The notes: generated by a model from the sequence alone, not told the origin. A stretch of 64,000 nt of DNA from Kluyvera genomosp. 1 (GCF_001266615.1 NZ_LGHZ01000053.1:1-64000); one strand, 5' to 3'; positions 1-8,080 are shown, numbered from the stretch's first letter. Translations and numbers: made by a program.

Positions 1-59
1 TCGTCGGCAGCGTCAGATGTGTATAAGAGACAGGAGCGTCAGATGTGTATAAGAGACAG
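1..59 (+). other. Nextera transposase adapter, tandem (sequencing artefact)
   Basis: Bases 1-33 are exactly the Nextera read-1 adapter, and 34-59 repeat its 3' part. Two copies of the 19-bp mosaic end AGATGTGTATAAGAGACAG lie at 15-33 and 41-59. This is library DNA left at a contig end and not part of the organism, so anything read across base 60 is unsafe. Confidence 0.97.
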
Positions 60-64
60 CTATT

Positions 65-364
65 ATGGATGCCATCATGAACGTTATTTTTGATGGCGGT
101 GATGAAAATCGACGAAGCGCCGTATTTTGCGCATTGTTAACGGAGGTTGAAGCAGACTATTTTCCCGATTCCGTTAAGACGCTGTGCACTCAGGCTATGA
201 GTTCCTGGAGTGTTGCACAAAATCTCACAGACCCGGACGATAAAGCGGTATTGCAGCGCTCCGCGATGCTATTTTTGCTGGCGGCTTTTGGGCGAATTAA
301 CGGCCTGGCAACAGTCGAAGAATACATTATGCAAAGGAATAAAGAAGTATTAGGCCTTCGCTAA
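65..364 (+). CDS. Hypothetical protein, 5' end uncertain
   Basis: A 99-residue reading frame whose first ATG lies five bases after the adapter. The real gene may begin further upstream in sequence that is missing, so the N-terminus is unreliable. The protein looks soluble and helical, with no signal peptide or membrane segment. I do not recognise the family. A good intrinsic terminator follows 37 bases after the stop, which supports it as the end of a real transcription unit. Confidence 0.6.
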   Translation: MDAIMNVIFDGGDENRRSAVFCALLTEVEADYFPDSVKTLCTQAMSSWSVAQNLTDPDDKAVLQRSAMLFLLAAFGRINGLATVEEYIMQRNKEVLGLR

Positions 365-400
365 CGCTTTGCCATTAGCAAATGTTCCCTGGTCCTTTTT

Positions 401-428
401 GCCCCGTCGTGATGAGCGGGGCTTTTTT
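401..428 (+). terminator. Intrinsic terminator
   Basis: GCCCCG (401-406) pairs with CGGGGC (417-422) and is followed by six T. It ends the transcript of the preceding hypothetical gene. Confidence 0.85.
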
Positions 429-544
429 ATGTTTGGGCACCTGGTTTCAAAGTTGATTAAGGGATAAGGCGTCATGGATTTGTAATAGCCGTTCGCTTTC
501 TGTTATTCCCGCGTGCTGGTAAAGTAACCAGCAGTCGCGAAACA

Positions 545-1198
545 ATGATAAAAAGGACGCTTAGGGTGGCGGAAAAAATTGACTATCAAATTGAGAAGTA
601 CAGTTTTACAGAAGCTGCTCAGTCAGAGCGTATTACCCACCAATGGCGTGAAGTACTCGACGAATGCCGTCAGACAAAAGCTGGAGCAGAAGAACGGCTG
701 CGAATTGCGTTATTGAATGTCGATTATGTCACCAGTTTTGAGTTGCCCTTTCGGTTGATGCTGACTCGCGCACCTCAGCTTATTGCGGGTATTCGTGATG
801 AGCTTCATCTTAACCAGAAAAGCGTTATCTTTAATGGTAAGCGATTTGGCTGCGTTTATAGTCTGAAAGAGGATTTAGGTGCGATTCCCGATACCTTTCA
901 ATACAGCCTCGCAACCCGTATTCAACGTGTCGCTCCTGAGGGGATAACCGCTGCGCCCTTTCAGAAAATAGCGAAAGAGGTCAAAGCGCCGCGTGAGCGA
1001 TTAAAACTTGCGCTGGAAAGTGGCCTGCACGTTACCGCGCTGGATGGCTTATTCTGGTTCGGGATTCAACGAATTGCTGCCGACGTGCAGCGCTTGCGAA
1101 AATCAGGAATGATTATTGCGACGGCGGAAACCCTCGTTTTTGATAATCTCACCGAGACAACAAGGCTTATTCCTGTCTATCGATATGAAGCCCGCTAA
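545..1198 (+). CDS. Hypothetical protein with internal repeat
   Basis: A 217-residue protein I cannot assign. The two halves resemble each other: residues about 50-98 (ERLRIALLNVDYVTSFELPF onward) and 150-198 (ERLKLALESGLHVTALDGLF onward) align as a tandem repeat of a helical, possibly winged-helix unit, so a nucleic-acid-binding role is possible but unproven. The start is ambiguous: ATG at 545 has no clear ribosome-binding site, while GTG at 566 (residue 8) sits nine bases after AGGA. It converges on the DUF2058 gene at 1227. Confidence 0.6.
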   Translation: MIKRTLRVAEKIDYQIEKYSFTEAAQSERITHQWREVLDECRQTKAGAEERLRIALLNVDYVTSFELPFRLMLTRAPQLIAGIRDELHLNQKSVIFNGKRFGCVYSLKEDLGAIPDTFQYSLATRIQRVAPEGITAAPFQKIAKEVKAPRERLKLALESGLHVTALDGLFWFGIQRIAADVQRLRKSGMIIATAETLVFDNLTETTRLIPVYRYEAR

Positions 1199-1208
1199 AT
1201 TTGCGGGC
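1190..1208. terminator. Hairpin between convergent genes
   Basis: GCCCGC (1190-1195) pairs with GCGGGC (1203-1208). It overlaps the stop of the 545-1198 gene and lies ahead of the end of the opposing gene. The T-run is weak (CCCTTT), so termination is likely but modest. Confidence 0.45.
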
Positions 1209-1226
1209 CCCTTTGGGATGGTTTTC

Positions 1227-1766
1227 TTACCACATCAGATCATCAGGAACGACGAACGCGGCGTACGGATCTTCTTCATCCAGCGTTTCTTTGCTAATTT
1301 CATTACTTAACACAATGTAGCTGGCGTCGCGCTGAGTGATCTTGTCGGCAACGACCGTTGGAATGATTGCATATTCACTTTCGGCGATTGGTTCGGCGGT
1401 TAAGCGAGCAATGGTTAGGCGCCCGCTGATCAATTGAGCCTGAACGGTTTTATCGACATAGATCTTTTTGATGACGTTATTATCGGTAAAGTTAAAACCA
1501 ATATCGCCTCTGGAAATGATGATTTTGTTCATCTCAATAAGCTGTTTTATCTGCGCTTTATACTCTTTTGACAAGGTTGCTTGCTTTTGCTGCTCGCTTA
1601 ACAGCTTGTCACGTTCCGTCTGCGCCTTCTTATTTTCTTCGACAGCCTCTCTGGCCTCACGGGCCTGAACGCGTGATTTTTTTGCGGTTCGCTGTACTTT
1701 CGCCATTTTTTTACTGGAGACGAGCCCAGCCTTAAGCATCTGCTCTTGTAAGGTTAATTTTGTCAT
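1227..1766 (-). CDS. YaiL-like DUF2058 family protein
   Basis: 179 residues, the same length as E. coli YaiL, beginning MTKLTLQEQMLKAGLVSSKK and ending PYAAFVVPDDLMW, both hallmarks of DUF2058. Residues about 15-75 are a basic, highly charged coiled coil (KKSRVQAREAREAVEENKK); the C-terminal part is a small globular domain. The family is described as nucleoprotein or polynucleotide-associated, with no established enzyme activity. The frame is open further upstream, but the family N-terminus fixes the ATG at 1766. The neighbours differ from those of yaiL in E. coli, so this may be a second copy. Confidence 0.88.
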   Translation of the reverse strand: MTKLTLQEQMLKAGLVSSKKMAKVQRTAKKSRVQAREAREAVEENKKAQTERDKLLSEQQKQATLSKEYKAQIKQLIEMNKIIISRGDIGFNFTDNNVIKKIYVDKTVQAQLISGRLTIARLTAEPIAESEYAIIPTVVADKITQRDASYIVLSNEISKETLDEEDPYAAFVVPDDLMW

Positions 1767-2005
1767 GATCGTGTCTAAATCCAATAAAAGAATGTCAGAG
1801 ATTATAACCTTATCTATGAAGGCTGTGCCAGATTGCGGGCGTGGTGGGAAGCGGCTTCGCGGCTGTAATCTATGGAGGGCGTGCACTTGATAGAAACCGC
1901 GGTAGTCCATTAATAGGGCTGACTTACACACTTGTTTAAACAAATACGGTCAATAGGTTCGCTATTGTGACCCGATTTCTCAGGCCACAATAGCCGGCCG
2001 CACGG

Positions 2006-3787
2006 TTAAAACAGCCTCTGATGCGTGTTAATCCATACTTCGAGCTTGTCGGTTGTCATCGGTTTGGCAAAAAAGTATCCCTGTGCCTGATCGCAACCGA
2101 ATTCACTCAGAATCTCTGCCGTGTTTTTATCTTCAATGCCTTCAGCAATAACGGTATATCCCAACTCTTTTAAGATACGGATGACATTGCGCACGATGAT
2201 TTGCTGAGAGACTTCTGATTGCACATCATCGACAAGTGACTTATCGAGTTTGACGATATCTGCAGGAATTCTTAATAGATAATTAAGATTACTGTATCCC
2301 GTACCGAAATCATCAATAGATACTGAAATGCCCTCCTGACGCAGTAGCCTTAACTCTTCAATCACGCAGCCGTTGGCGAGTAGTTTTTCGGTTTCGAGGC
2401 ACTCAATTCCCAGCAGGTCTCTTTCTATACCGGCTGTCTCTATTTTATCAACCAGATGATAGGTGAAATCCCCGCGCGTTAAATCAAGGATGCTAATATT
2501 CACCGAGGCCGGCAATCTGAGCCCCTGTTTAGTCCATTGAGTCTGCTGTTCAATGACATGGTCGATAACCCAGTCAGTCAGTTCAACCATCAGGCTGGTA
2601 TTTGCAATAAGCGGTAAGAATACACCTGGGGATAATATTCCTCTCTCTGGGTGTTGCCAGCGAATTAAGGCTTCCAGCCCAACAATTCGTCCTTCCGGTA
2701 ATGTCACTTTAGGCTGCCAAACCAAAAATAGGCCGACACCTTTGCGGATGGCGTCAGTTAAGTCGTAAAGGAGGTAAAAATCATTGTTACGTTTATCATC
2801 ATCATCCTGGTTATAAACTCCCCATCGATGAGTATGACTGTGGCGTGCGGCGTAAAGCGCGCTCTCTGCTTGCCTGAGAATTTCCTGCCCTGAGGAAAAT
2901 GGCCATTCTATTGCCGTTTCGCCAACGCAAATATTGAGATCAATGGTGACCTCATCTGCCAGATGAGCCTGAAGATTTCTCAGCTGCTGCTCGCGATGGC
3001 AGCGCTCAATGATCGACAAACCTTTAGAGTAGAGGGCAAATCGGCCAGCGCAGAGCATGTAAAGTTTCTCACATGGCTTTAGCTGTAATTTTCTCTCGAG
3101 TGTCAGGCTGATATCTTTAATTACGCGGTTGAGATTATTTATCCCCATCGTCCGGGCAATATCATCGGATTGGTTTACGCCAATGCATTCAATTAATATT
3201 AATGAACGGTAGCTCGCATCATCACTACTGGCCTCATTTTGCAGATCGCCAATGAGTTGGTGCATGTTGGGCAACCCACTATTCAGGTCCGTTTGTGCCA
3301 CATCAAGCCAGGATTCAATAAATCGGGTGACGAGATTGCCAATAAAATTCAGTGAGGCGAGGTCCTCATCCGTGAGTCGGCGAGGAATGGTATCAATAAC
3401 GCAGTAAGAGCCAATTGTTGAACCGTTTTTGAAGGTTAATGGAATGCCCGCATAAAACCGAATGCCGGCAACCCCAACAACCATGGGATGCTCAGCAAAA
3501 CGCATGTCCTGGCGAGTATCGGGAACAATTACGGGTTGGCATGAGTCAACCACATACTGGCAGAACGAAAACTGCCTCGGCTTGGGGGTCATGGAGATTT
3601 GATGTGAAACGATGACATTATGGGTTTTGTCGTCAACTATCGATATGTAACCCGATGGCATATTGAACAGGGAGGTGGTTAACTGTAAGAACATTCTAAG
3701 AACATCATCACGAGATCTGTCTTTTCGAATAAGTGTTCCCATTTCTTCTGGCAGGAGTCCACTGCCTGGATTATCTTTCCCGAGCAT
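2006..3787 (-). CDS. GAF-GGDEF(degenerate)-EAL c-di-GMP phosphodiesterase
   Basis: A 593-residue cytoplasmic signalling protein. Residues about 25-160 form a GAF sensor domain, 165-330 a GGDEF fold whose active loop is degraded (CAGRF at 246-250), and 340-585 an EAL domain. The EAL domain keeps the catalytic set: EAL at 372-374, Asn430 (SVNIS), the ECLE glutamates at 462-465, DDFGTG at 492-497, Lys514, Glu549 and QGYFFAKP at 569-576. It should therefore hydrolyse c-di-GMP to pGpG, with the GGDEF part perhaps only binding GTP. A GAGGG site precedes the ATG. It lies 104 bases downstream of a diguanylate cyclase in the same direction. Confidence 0.9.
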   Translation of the reverse strand: MLGKDNPGSGLLPEEMGTLIRKDRSRDDVLRMFLQLTTSLFNMPSGYISIVDDKTHNVIVSHQISMTPKPRQFSFCQYVVDSCQPVIVPDTRQDMRFAEHPMVVGVAGIRFYAGIPLTFKNGSTIGSYCVIDTIPRRLTDEDLASLNFIGNLVTRFIESWLDVAQTDLNSGLPNMHQLIGDLQNEASSDDASYRSLILIECIGVNQSDDIARTMGINNLNRVIKDISLTLERKLQLKPCEKLYMLCAGRFALYSKGLSIIERCHREQQLRNLQAHLADEVTIDLNICVGETAIEWPFSSGQEILRQAESALYAARHSHTHRWGVYNQDDDDKRNNDFYLLYDLTDAIRKGVGLFLVWQPKVTLPEGRIVGLEALIRWQHPERGILSPGVFLPLIANTSLMVELTDWVIDHVIEQQTQWTKQGLRLPASVNISILDLTRGDFTYHLVDKIETAGIERDLLGIECLETEKLLANGCVIEELRLLRQEGISVSIDDFGTGYSNLNYLLRIPADIVKLDKSLVDDVQSEVSQQIIVRNVIRILKELGYTVIAEGIEDKNTAEILSEFGCDQAQGYFFAKPMTTDKLEVWINTHQRLF

Positions 3788-3891
3788 AAAAATCCCTCTA
3801 ATCGCTTCAAATAATCTTTAGATGTACTTATAGGTTAGACATGTCGTTAGGGTATGAACGTATTACAGATGCAACATTTTCGTCGTGACAT

Positions 3892-4800
3892 TTAATGATC
3901 GCAGATAGTGGAGTAGTCAATGAAATGACCCTGTCCATCGTCAATAATGCAGCGATCTCGGCCTGCTGATTTCCCGTAGTAAAGAGCCTGGTCTGCGATT
4001 TCAAGATTATCTTCAAAGGACAAATCATACTTGTATTTGGCTATGCCAATTGTCGCTGTGACTTCTATAATTGTGTCATTATGACGATATTTTGTATCTC
4101 GAATATTTTTACAAAGGCGTGAACCTGCATTTCCGGCAGAAGCATTGTTATCTGCGTAGATTAACATAACAAATTCCTCGCCGCCGTAACGATATAATTT
4201 TTCTGTCGATCTTATTTTTGACTGCAAAGATAATGAAAAGGTTCGCAATACTTCATCACCCGCATTATGGCCGTAGGTGTCATTGACTTTTTTAAAGTGA
4301 TCTAAGTCTATAATGACAATAAATAAGTTATCCGCTTTAGATTCTGTCATATCGCGAATCTGTAACTGCAGTGACGGCCTGGTTGGCAGGCCAGTCAGGG
4401 GATCTGCGGTATTGATGAGCGTAGATAACCGACTCTTTAATGACTCTACGCGACTGACAAACTCCTGCTGGGAGTGTATATATAAAGCTAATACTTCATT
4501 AGTTATTTCTTCATTCTGATACGATAATATAAGATCGCGTGCTCTATCATGCATATCTTTATGCGCACTTTGGATCTGCTTCAACAGCGTTGTTTCGGAG
4601 AAGAATTTCTCATTCTCTATATTTGTCAGTAAATCATAGGATTTGCATTTTTTATGGGCGTCAGCATCAATAATTAACTTTATTGATTCGTCATTTAACA
4701 GGCTGATGGCTATAATATTGCCGGTCCATTCATGATGGCTGAGGATGGCGTTGTTTAAACTATCAATAATTAACTTTAATTTATCAAAGCTATTTTCCAT
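3892..4800 (-). CDS. DgcZ-like diguanylate cyclase with CZB zinc-sensor domain
   Basis: 302 residues from the ATG at 4800, chosen because GGGG lies just upstream. The N-terminal helical domain has the His-Cys-His-His pattern of chemoreceptor zinc-binding (CZB) domains: His22, Cys52, His80 and His84 (SAHKDMHDRARDL). Residues about 130-290 are a GGDEF domain with an intact GGEEF site at 206-210 and DLDHFKKVNDTYGH at 165-178, so cyclase activity is expected. The inhibitory-site RxxD is changed to RSTE, as in DgcZ. In E. coli DgcZ, zinc bound by the CZB domain represses the enzyme. The gene is AT-rich compared with the right flank. It pairs with the downstream phosphodiesterase. Confidence 0.88.
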   Translation of the reverse strand: MENSFDKLKLIIDSLNNAILSHHEWTGNIIAISLLNDESIKLIIDADAHKKCKSYDLLTNIENEKFFSETTLLKQIQSAHKDMHDRARDLILSYQNEEITNEVLALYIHSQQEFVSRVESLKSRLSTLINTADPLTGLPTRPSLQLQIRDMTESKADNLFIVIIDLDHFKKVNDTYGHNAGDEVLRTFSLSLQSKIRSTEKLYRYGGEEFVMLIYADNNASAGNAGSRLCKNIRDTKYRHNDTIIEVTATIGIAKYKYDLSFEDNLEIADQALYYGKSAGRDRCIIDDGQGHFIDYSTICDH

Positions 4801-5194
4801 CGTATCCCCAGTTGTAGCATTCAACTACAGCAATTCCTGAATTTGATTTTGCGGGTGCAATTAGCCATAACTTATAATCATTTTAAGAATCGGTAAAGAA
4901 AATAATGATGACTTATTCTTAAGTGATAAGGATGACATATAATAATATTCGACTGCTTTTTCTATTTGCGATACCGCGTTGACTATTCGCTATCTAATTA
5001 ATACAACAGGAATCATTGATGATGCATGTGTGAAAGCCATGGTGACGGGGCTTCGTGTGTAATGAGATTGCTGGCGTTCTTCAGTACGGTTCACTGATGT
5101 CTTCTGGAAAGGATGAGAAGAACCGATAAATCCGAGGGGATCAATTGATCGTATTGTGTATTTAAAGAGATATGGAGGTGGATAAGCCGGAAAA
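4801..5194. other. AT-rich gene-free stretch up to attL
   Basis: About 390 bases between the cyclase start and the prophage. It must contain the promoter for the leftward cyclase gene. I find no open frame longer than about 15 codons with a ribosome-binding site, no tRNA and no strong hairpin. Confidence 0.5.
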
Positions 5195-5209
5195 TGGTGT
5201 CCCCTGCAG
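5195..5209. other. attL: attL core (prophage left attachment site)
   Basis: TGGTGTCCCCTGCAG, identical to 44639-44653, which is the 3' end of argW including its CCA. The identity stops abruptly on both sides. This is the displaced original tRNA end. Confidence 0.9.
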
Positions 5210-5270
5210 ACATCACAAATTAGATATAACCACAGGGGAAATAAGAGGATTTATAGAATCGAGGAAATTT

Positions 5271-5291
5271 ATGCCCACAGATATGCCCACA
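5271..5291. repeat. Paired ATGCCCACA motifs on the attL arm
   Basis: ATGCCCACA occurs at 5271-5279 and again at 5283-5291, 12 bases apart, between attL and the excisionase gene. The same nonamer, paired at an 11-base spacing, recurs beside int at 44506 and 44517. This distribution on both attachment arms suggests binding sites for integrase or excisionase. Confidence 0.55.
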
Positions 5292-5299
5292 AAGGCAAT

Positions 5300-5503
5300 T
5301 CATGATGCATTTTTAAGAGGGGATTGGTAACTGCGTTTCCAGTTCTGGTAGTCGCCGTACATCCATCGTGATGTGCGTCCGAGTTTAATCGGCTTGGGAA
5401 GTTTTCCTGCGTTAATCTGAGAATAGAAATACTTCGAGGTGTAACCAGCATCTTCGATCATGAACTTCATGTCAATGAGTGAGTCTTCTCGTAGTTCTCG
5501 CAT
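5300..5503 (-). CDS. torI: TorI-type recombination directionality factor (excisionase)
   Basis: 67 residues with a winged-helix (AlpA-like) fold. It matches E. coli TorI along its length: DSLIDMKFMIEDAGY, IYxxI-type helix FYSQINAGKLPKPIKLG, and RWMYGDYQNWK. In KplE1, TorI binds the att arms and directs IntS to excise. The ATG at 5503 lies nine bases after GGAG, whereas upstream ATGs overlap that site. The gene is the last of the PL operon and sits next to attL, while its partner integrase is at the far end of the prophage. A terminator lies just upstream, so its expression should need N antitermination. Confidence 0.87.
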   Translation of the reverse strand: MRELREDSLIDMKFMIEDAGYTSKYFYSQINAGKLPKPIKLGRTSRWMYGDYQNWKRSYQSPLKNAS

Positions 5504-5545
5504 GGGTTTCATCTCCGGTTTGGGAATCGAACCTGGCAATCAGGC

Positions 5546-5572
5546 AAAAAAGAAGCCGGCACATTGGCCGGC
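5546..5572 (-). terminator. Intrinsic terminator in PL operon, upstream of torI
   Basis: On the minus strand GCCGGC (5572-5567) pairs with GCCGGC (5560-5555) around a six-base loop, followed by TTCTTTTTT. It separates the excisionase gene from the rest of the PL operon. Confidence 0.8.
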
Positions 5573-5637
5573 AAAGGGAATCACGAGGTGGGCTTTCGCA
5601 CCCAATAGCCGACTCAGTGAATCAGCTATCAGTTGCG

Positions 5638-5829
5638 CTACTCTTGCTGCTTAACTGTGTAATTGCCGTTCGGCTTAACGCCCACTGCAAAGTAGGTGCC
5701 ACCAGTAATGCCAACACCCCACACATCGCTCGTTCCATCATCAGGCTTCTTCTCTTTGATGAAATAACGCAGTGCGGCGATGGCGCTCTCAATATCCAGA
5801 GTTGAGTTAACGTTAATGGTTATGCGCAT
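5638..5829 (-). CDS. Small phage protein, unknown
   Basis: 63 residues beginning MRITINVNSTLDIESAIAAL. Strong AAGGAGG site eleven bases before the ATG. It overlaps the end of the preceding gene by ten bases, so the two are translationally coupled. No motif, signal or membrane segment that I recognise; a small alpha/beta protein of the PL operon. Confidence 0.7.
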   Translation of the reverse strand: MRITINVNSTLDIESAIAALRYFIKEKKPDDGTSDVWGVGITGGTYFAVGVKPNGNYTVKQQE

Positions 5830-6074
5830 GAGGCCTCCTTATGACGCATAGCGCGTAGCTTCTTAAGATGCTCTGTTGTTTCGATGTCTGCCCATATCTG
5901 CTTTAACTCCGCGCCATCCACGTATTCAAAATCAAGCTGAAAACGCATCATGCTGGCTATGCAGTTATGACCGTTTCTCTGGTAGTGGACTGTGGTGGAG
6001 GTGGTGCGGAGGATTTTGCAGAGAGAATTATGATGGTCAACGTAATAGGTGTTAGGCAGGATTACCCTGAACAT
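5820..6074 (-). CDS. DUF4222-like small phage protein
   Basis: 84 residues. The first half (TYYVDHHNSLCKILRTTSTT then VHYQRNGHNCIASMMRFQLD) has the pattern of DUF4222 phage proteins, short beta-rich polypeptides of unknown function. GAGAGGTGAG precedes the ATG. It overlaps its upstream neighbour by 23 bases. Assignment is from pattern only. Confidence 0.65.
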   Translation of the reverse strand: MFRVILPNTYYVDHHNSLCKILRTTSTTVHYQRNGHNCIASMMRFQLDFEYVDGAELKQIWADIETTEHLKKLRAMRHKEASCA

Positions 6075-6426
6075 CGCTCACCTCTCTCATCATCAAATAC
6101 GCCACCATTGCAGCGCGTAACGGGTTCTTGTGCTCGGTGGATGTCGTAACCGTTTCGTCAGTGCCAAAAGCGCCTACCGGTGCATCCCACTCGAATGATG
6201 CCTCCCACACGCCGTTGTAGTGGTTAATGGAGATTCCGTTCTCTTGGATTATCGCCCATGAGTCTGCCGGCAGATTGCAGTAGTCATACCATGTGTAATT
6301 GCCATTAGATTCATTGCCGACTGACCTGCCATCTGCGTTATGTGGATAACCCAGAGGTTTCGTGCCTCTTAGCGCCGTAAATACACGCTTATTGATCTCA
6401 AAGTCACTCATCTTGCTGTAATCCAT
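6052..6426 (-). CDS. DUF2591 (NinX-like) phage protein
   Basis: 124 residues beginning MDYSKMSDFEINKRVFTAL, with PADSWAIIQENGISI and NPLRAAMVAYLMMREV near the end, the conserved landmarks of DUF2591/NinX. Function unknown. The ATG at 6426 shares its A with the TGA of the preceding 46-residue gene and follows a GAGGAGGAT site; a GTG one codon earlier is less likely. NinX usually lies in the nin region of P22-like phages, but here it sits in the left operon. Confidence 0.78.
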   Translation of the reverse strand: MDYSKMSDFEINKRVFTALRGTKPLGYPHNADGRSVGNESNGNYTWYDYCNLPADSWAIIQENGISINHYNGVWEASFEWDAPVGAFGTDETVTTSTEHKNPLRAAMVAYLMMREVSDVQGNPA

Positions 6427-6566
6427 CACTCATCCTCCTCTTCATCACATTGCACATCGTCTGCGACCTGATTATTCACTGCACCGCACTGCTGGCATTC
6501 GGTATGAGTCAGATTCGACCACGGCCCCACCCAAACGACTGGATCACCACATGAAGCACATTTCAT
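6426..6566 (-). CDS. 46-residue CxxC protein
   Basis: Too short for routine gene finders but well supported: starts MKCASCGDPVVWVG, has a second CQQCG pair at about residues 24-28, and ends in an acidic tail (CDEEEDE). Two CxxC pairs about 17 residues apart suggest one zinc ribbon. The ATG overlaps the stop of the TraR-like gene (TGATG) and its own stop overlaps the next start, so it is locked into a coupled chain. Function unknown. Confidence 0.75.
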   Translation of the reverse strand: MKCASCGDPVVWVGPWSNLTHTECQQCGAVNNQVADDVQCDEEEDE

Positions 6567-6775
6567 CACATCCTCCGATTCCTACGTTCTGCATCCGCCT
6601 GGCAACTAACACACATCGTGCAGCCTGGGTAAGCAATCCGGCGCGCTTGTGGCAACTCTTCATCACAATCACTACAGCGCATAGCCGATACTGCAAGCCG
6701 GTTAATCCTGTGCGCAGCCAGTGCAGCATTACGCTGTAACTCTTCTACTTCTGATGCTGAATCAATGATGTCCAT
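6566..6775 (-). CDS. TraR/DksA-family C4 zinc-finger protein
   Basis: 69 residues ending in CSDCDEELPQARRI then CTMCVSC, the CxxC-X17-CxxC finger of phage TraR/DksA proteins. The N-terminus (MDIIDSASEVEELQRNAALA) is a short helix without the full DksA coiled coil. TraR binds the RNA polymerase secondary channel and mimics DksA with ppGpp; whether this short form does so is inference. It begins three bases from the end of the preceding gene. Confidence 0.88.
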   Translation of the reverse strand: MDIIDSASEVEELQRNAALAAHRINRLAVSAMRCSDCDEELPQARRIAYPGCTMCVSCQADAERRNRRM

Positions 6776-6777
6776 AG

Positions 6778-7125
6778 CTATTCCTTACCGAGTGCTTTGG
6801 CGATGGCGGCGCGGGCCATTTCAAATGCTGGGGTGAGTTTTTCTACCGTTTCTGAATCTGCCATGTCGTGAAAATTAAGGATGTCGCCCATTTCATTCAT
6901 GGCTACCAGCGATAATTGCAGGGCTTCCAGCAATTCAGGAGCCGCGGCAATAAGTCGAGCATTAATCATGTCTTCTGTGTATGTCGTCGAATCGTCTGGG
7001 CCAACAATCGCCAGGGTTATCCCGCGAGATGTGGATTCAATCAGTACGCTTGAATCAGTTCCGAGCTCATGATGGTCATCATCGATAACCTCCCACGGAC
7101 CCGGCGTAAAACGTTTCTCTTCCAT
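6778..7125 (-). CDS. Phage protein with FTPGPW and NARLIAAAPELLEAL motifs
   Basis: 115 residues. RFTPGPWEV at the N-terminus and NARLIAAAPELLEALQLSL in the middle are a pair seen in a widespread but uncharacterised family of small phage and prophage proteins. Predicted soluble, acidic, with a helical C-terminus. It follows a terminator in the PL operon. No function can be given. Confidence 0.75.
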   Translation of the reverse strand: MEEKRFTPGPWEVIDDDHHELGTDSSVLIESTSRGITLAIVGPDDSTTYTEDMINARLIAAAPELLEALQLSLVAMNEMGDILNFHDMADSETVEKLTPAFEMARAAIAKALGKE

Positions 7126-7168
7126 ATCTCACTCCCTTAACTGCTGATTGATAGTTAACGTAAGCAAT

Positions 7169-7189
7169 AAAAAAGGAGCCCTAAGCTCC
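7169..7189 (-). terminator. Intrinsic terminator in PL operon
   Basis: On the minus strand GGAGC (7189-7185) pairs with GCTCC (7179-7175) around a five-base loop, followed by six T (7174-7169). It lies between two genes of the PL operon. Confidence 0.7.
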
Positions 7190-7211
7190 CTGATGATTTG
7201 CGATAGTTTGG

Positions 7212-7505
7212 TCATGCGACGTCCTTCAACCGGTAAATGCACCCGCCAAGATGCTGATCCCCCCAATCCTCACGCGTCAGGGAATTCTCAATGAGTTTCA
7301 CCGTGGTGAGGGGGATAATTGATTCGGAGTACTCAAGAGAAGGGGCCCAGCCAGCGTAGTAGGGTACGAACTCATTCAGCGTGCAATTCAATACCCCGGA
7401 GCCTGAAATGGCACCTGAGGTATCATCCAGCCAGCGCCACATCGCGGTGATATGCGTGCGACTATCCCGCCGTAAAGCAGCGAGTAACTGCTCAGGTGAA
7501 ATCAT
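7212..7505 (-). CDS. Hypothetical phage protein
   Basis: 97 residues beginning MISPEQLLAALRRDSRTHIT. A CTGGAG site lies seven bases before the ATG, and the gene starts 18 bases after the exonuclease. No recognised domain; several Trp and Tyr residues suggest a compact globular protein. Position among recombination genes is the only functional hint. Confidence 0.65.
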   Translation of the reverse strand: MISPEQLLAALRRDSRTHITAMWRWLDDTSGAISGSGVLNCTLNEFVPYYAGWAPSLEYSESIIPLTTVKLIENSLTREDWGDQHLGGCIYRLKDVA

Positions 7506-7523
7506 GACAAGCTCCAGAGGTTG

Positions 7524-8072
7524 TTATTTGGTTAGTTTTTGCCAGATGGCTGAAACGTACTTGGCCTGATGAATGGCATCATCAAGCGCGTTGTGGCGGG
7601 TTCCTTCGAATGGCATGTCGCGCTTAGGGTCGAAGCCGATCGCTTTACCTAGCTCAACCACGGTTCGCACATCGCGGTCATTCCACCACTGCCATGGAGC
7701 GTCCTGACCGGTAAGGGCATAGCTATTTCGAAGGATGACGCAATCGAATGAAGCGCCATTTCCCCACACCTGCACGTATTTCTGATTGGTATTTTCTGCG
7801 ATGAATTCAGAGAAATTATCCAGCGCATCATTCAGGGCGAACGTTTCAGTAAGAAGTGACTTGCGAGCATCTTCCCCTTGCTGCATCCACCAAATGATTG
7901 TTGAAGCGTCAGGTCGTGCGCGGTACCGCATGGACGATTCAAGCGATACGTTAGCCGAAAACCCCTCACCAACCTCTCCAGTTTTTGGGTCGAAGAAAAC
8001 AGCGCCAATTGAAATGACAGGTGCGTAAGGCCCGTTGCCCATTGTTTCAAGGTCAACCATTAGGTGGTTCAT
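7524..8072 (-). CDS. DEDD-family 3'-5' exonuclease (RNase T/ExoVIII-like)
   Basis: 182 residues. The DEDDh residues are visible: MVDLETMG near the N-terminus (Asp and Glu), WGNGASFDCVILR in the middle (Asp), and RHNALDDAIHQAKYV at the end (His and Asp). Together these bind two metal ions for 3'-5' exonuclease action on DNA or RNA. Such phage enzymes belong to a family with similarity to the ExoVIII nuclease region. It lies immediately after ssb and erf, which fits a role in phage recombination. Confidence 0.87.
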   Translation of the reverse strand: MNHLMVDLETMGNGPYAPVISIGAVFFDPKTGEVGEGFSANVSLESSMRYRARPDASTIIWWMQQGEDARKSLLTETFALNDALDNFSEFIAENTNQKYVQVWGNGASFDCVILRNSYALTGQDAPWQWWNDRDVRTVVELGKAIGFDPKRDMPFEGTRHNALDDAIHQAKYVSAIWQKLTK

Positions 8073-8080
8073 GTGATTCC

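Noticed and set aside
5523..5535. 13-bp match GGAATCGAACCTG shared with the argW T-arm
   Set aside because: The surrounding sequence does not pair as a T-arm, and it lies outside the att core; TTCGA-type motifs of this length can recur by chance.
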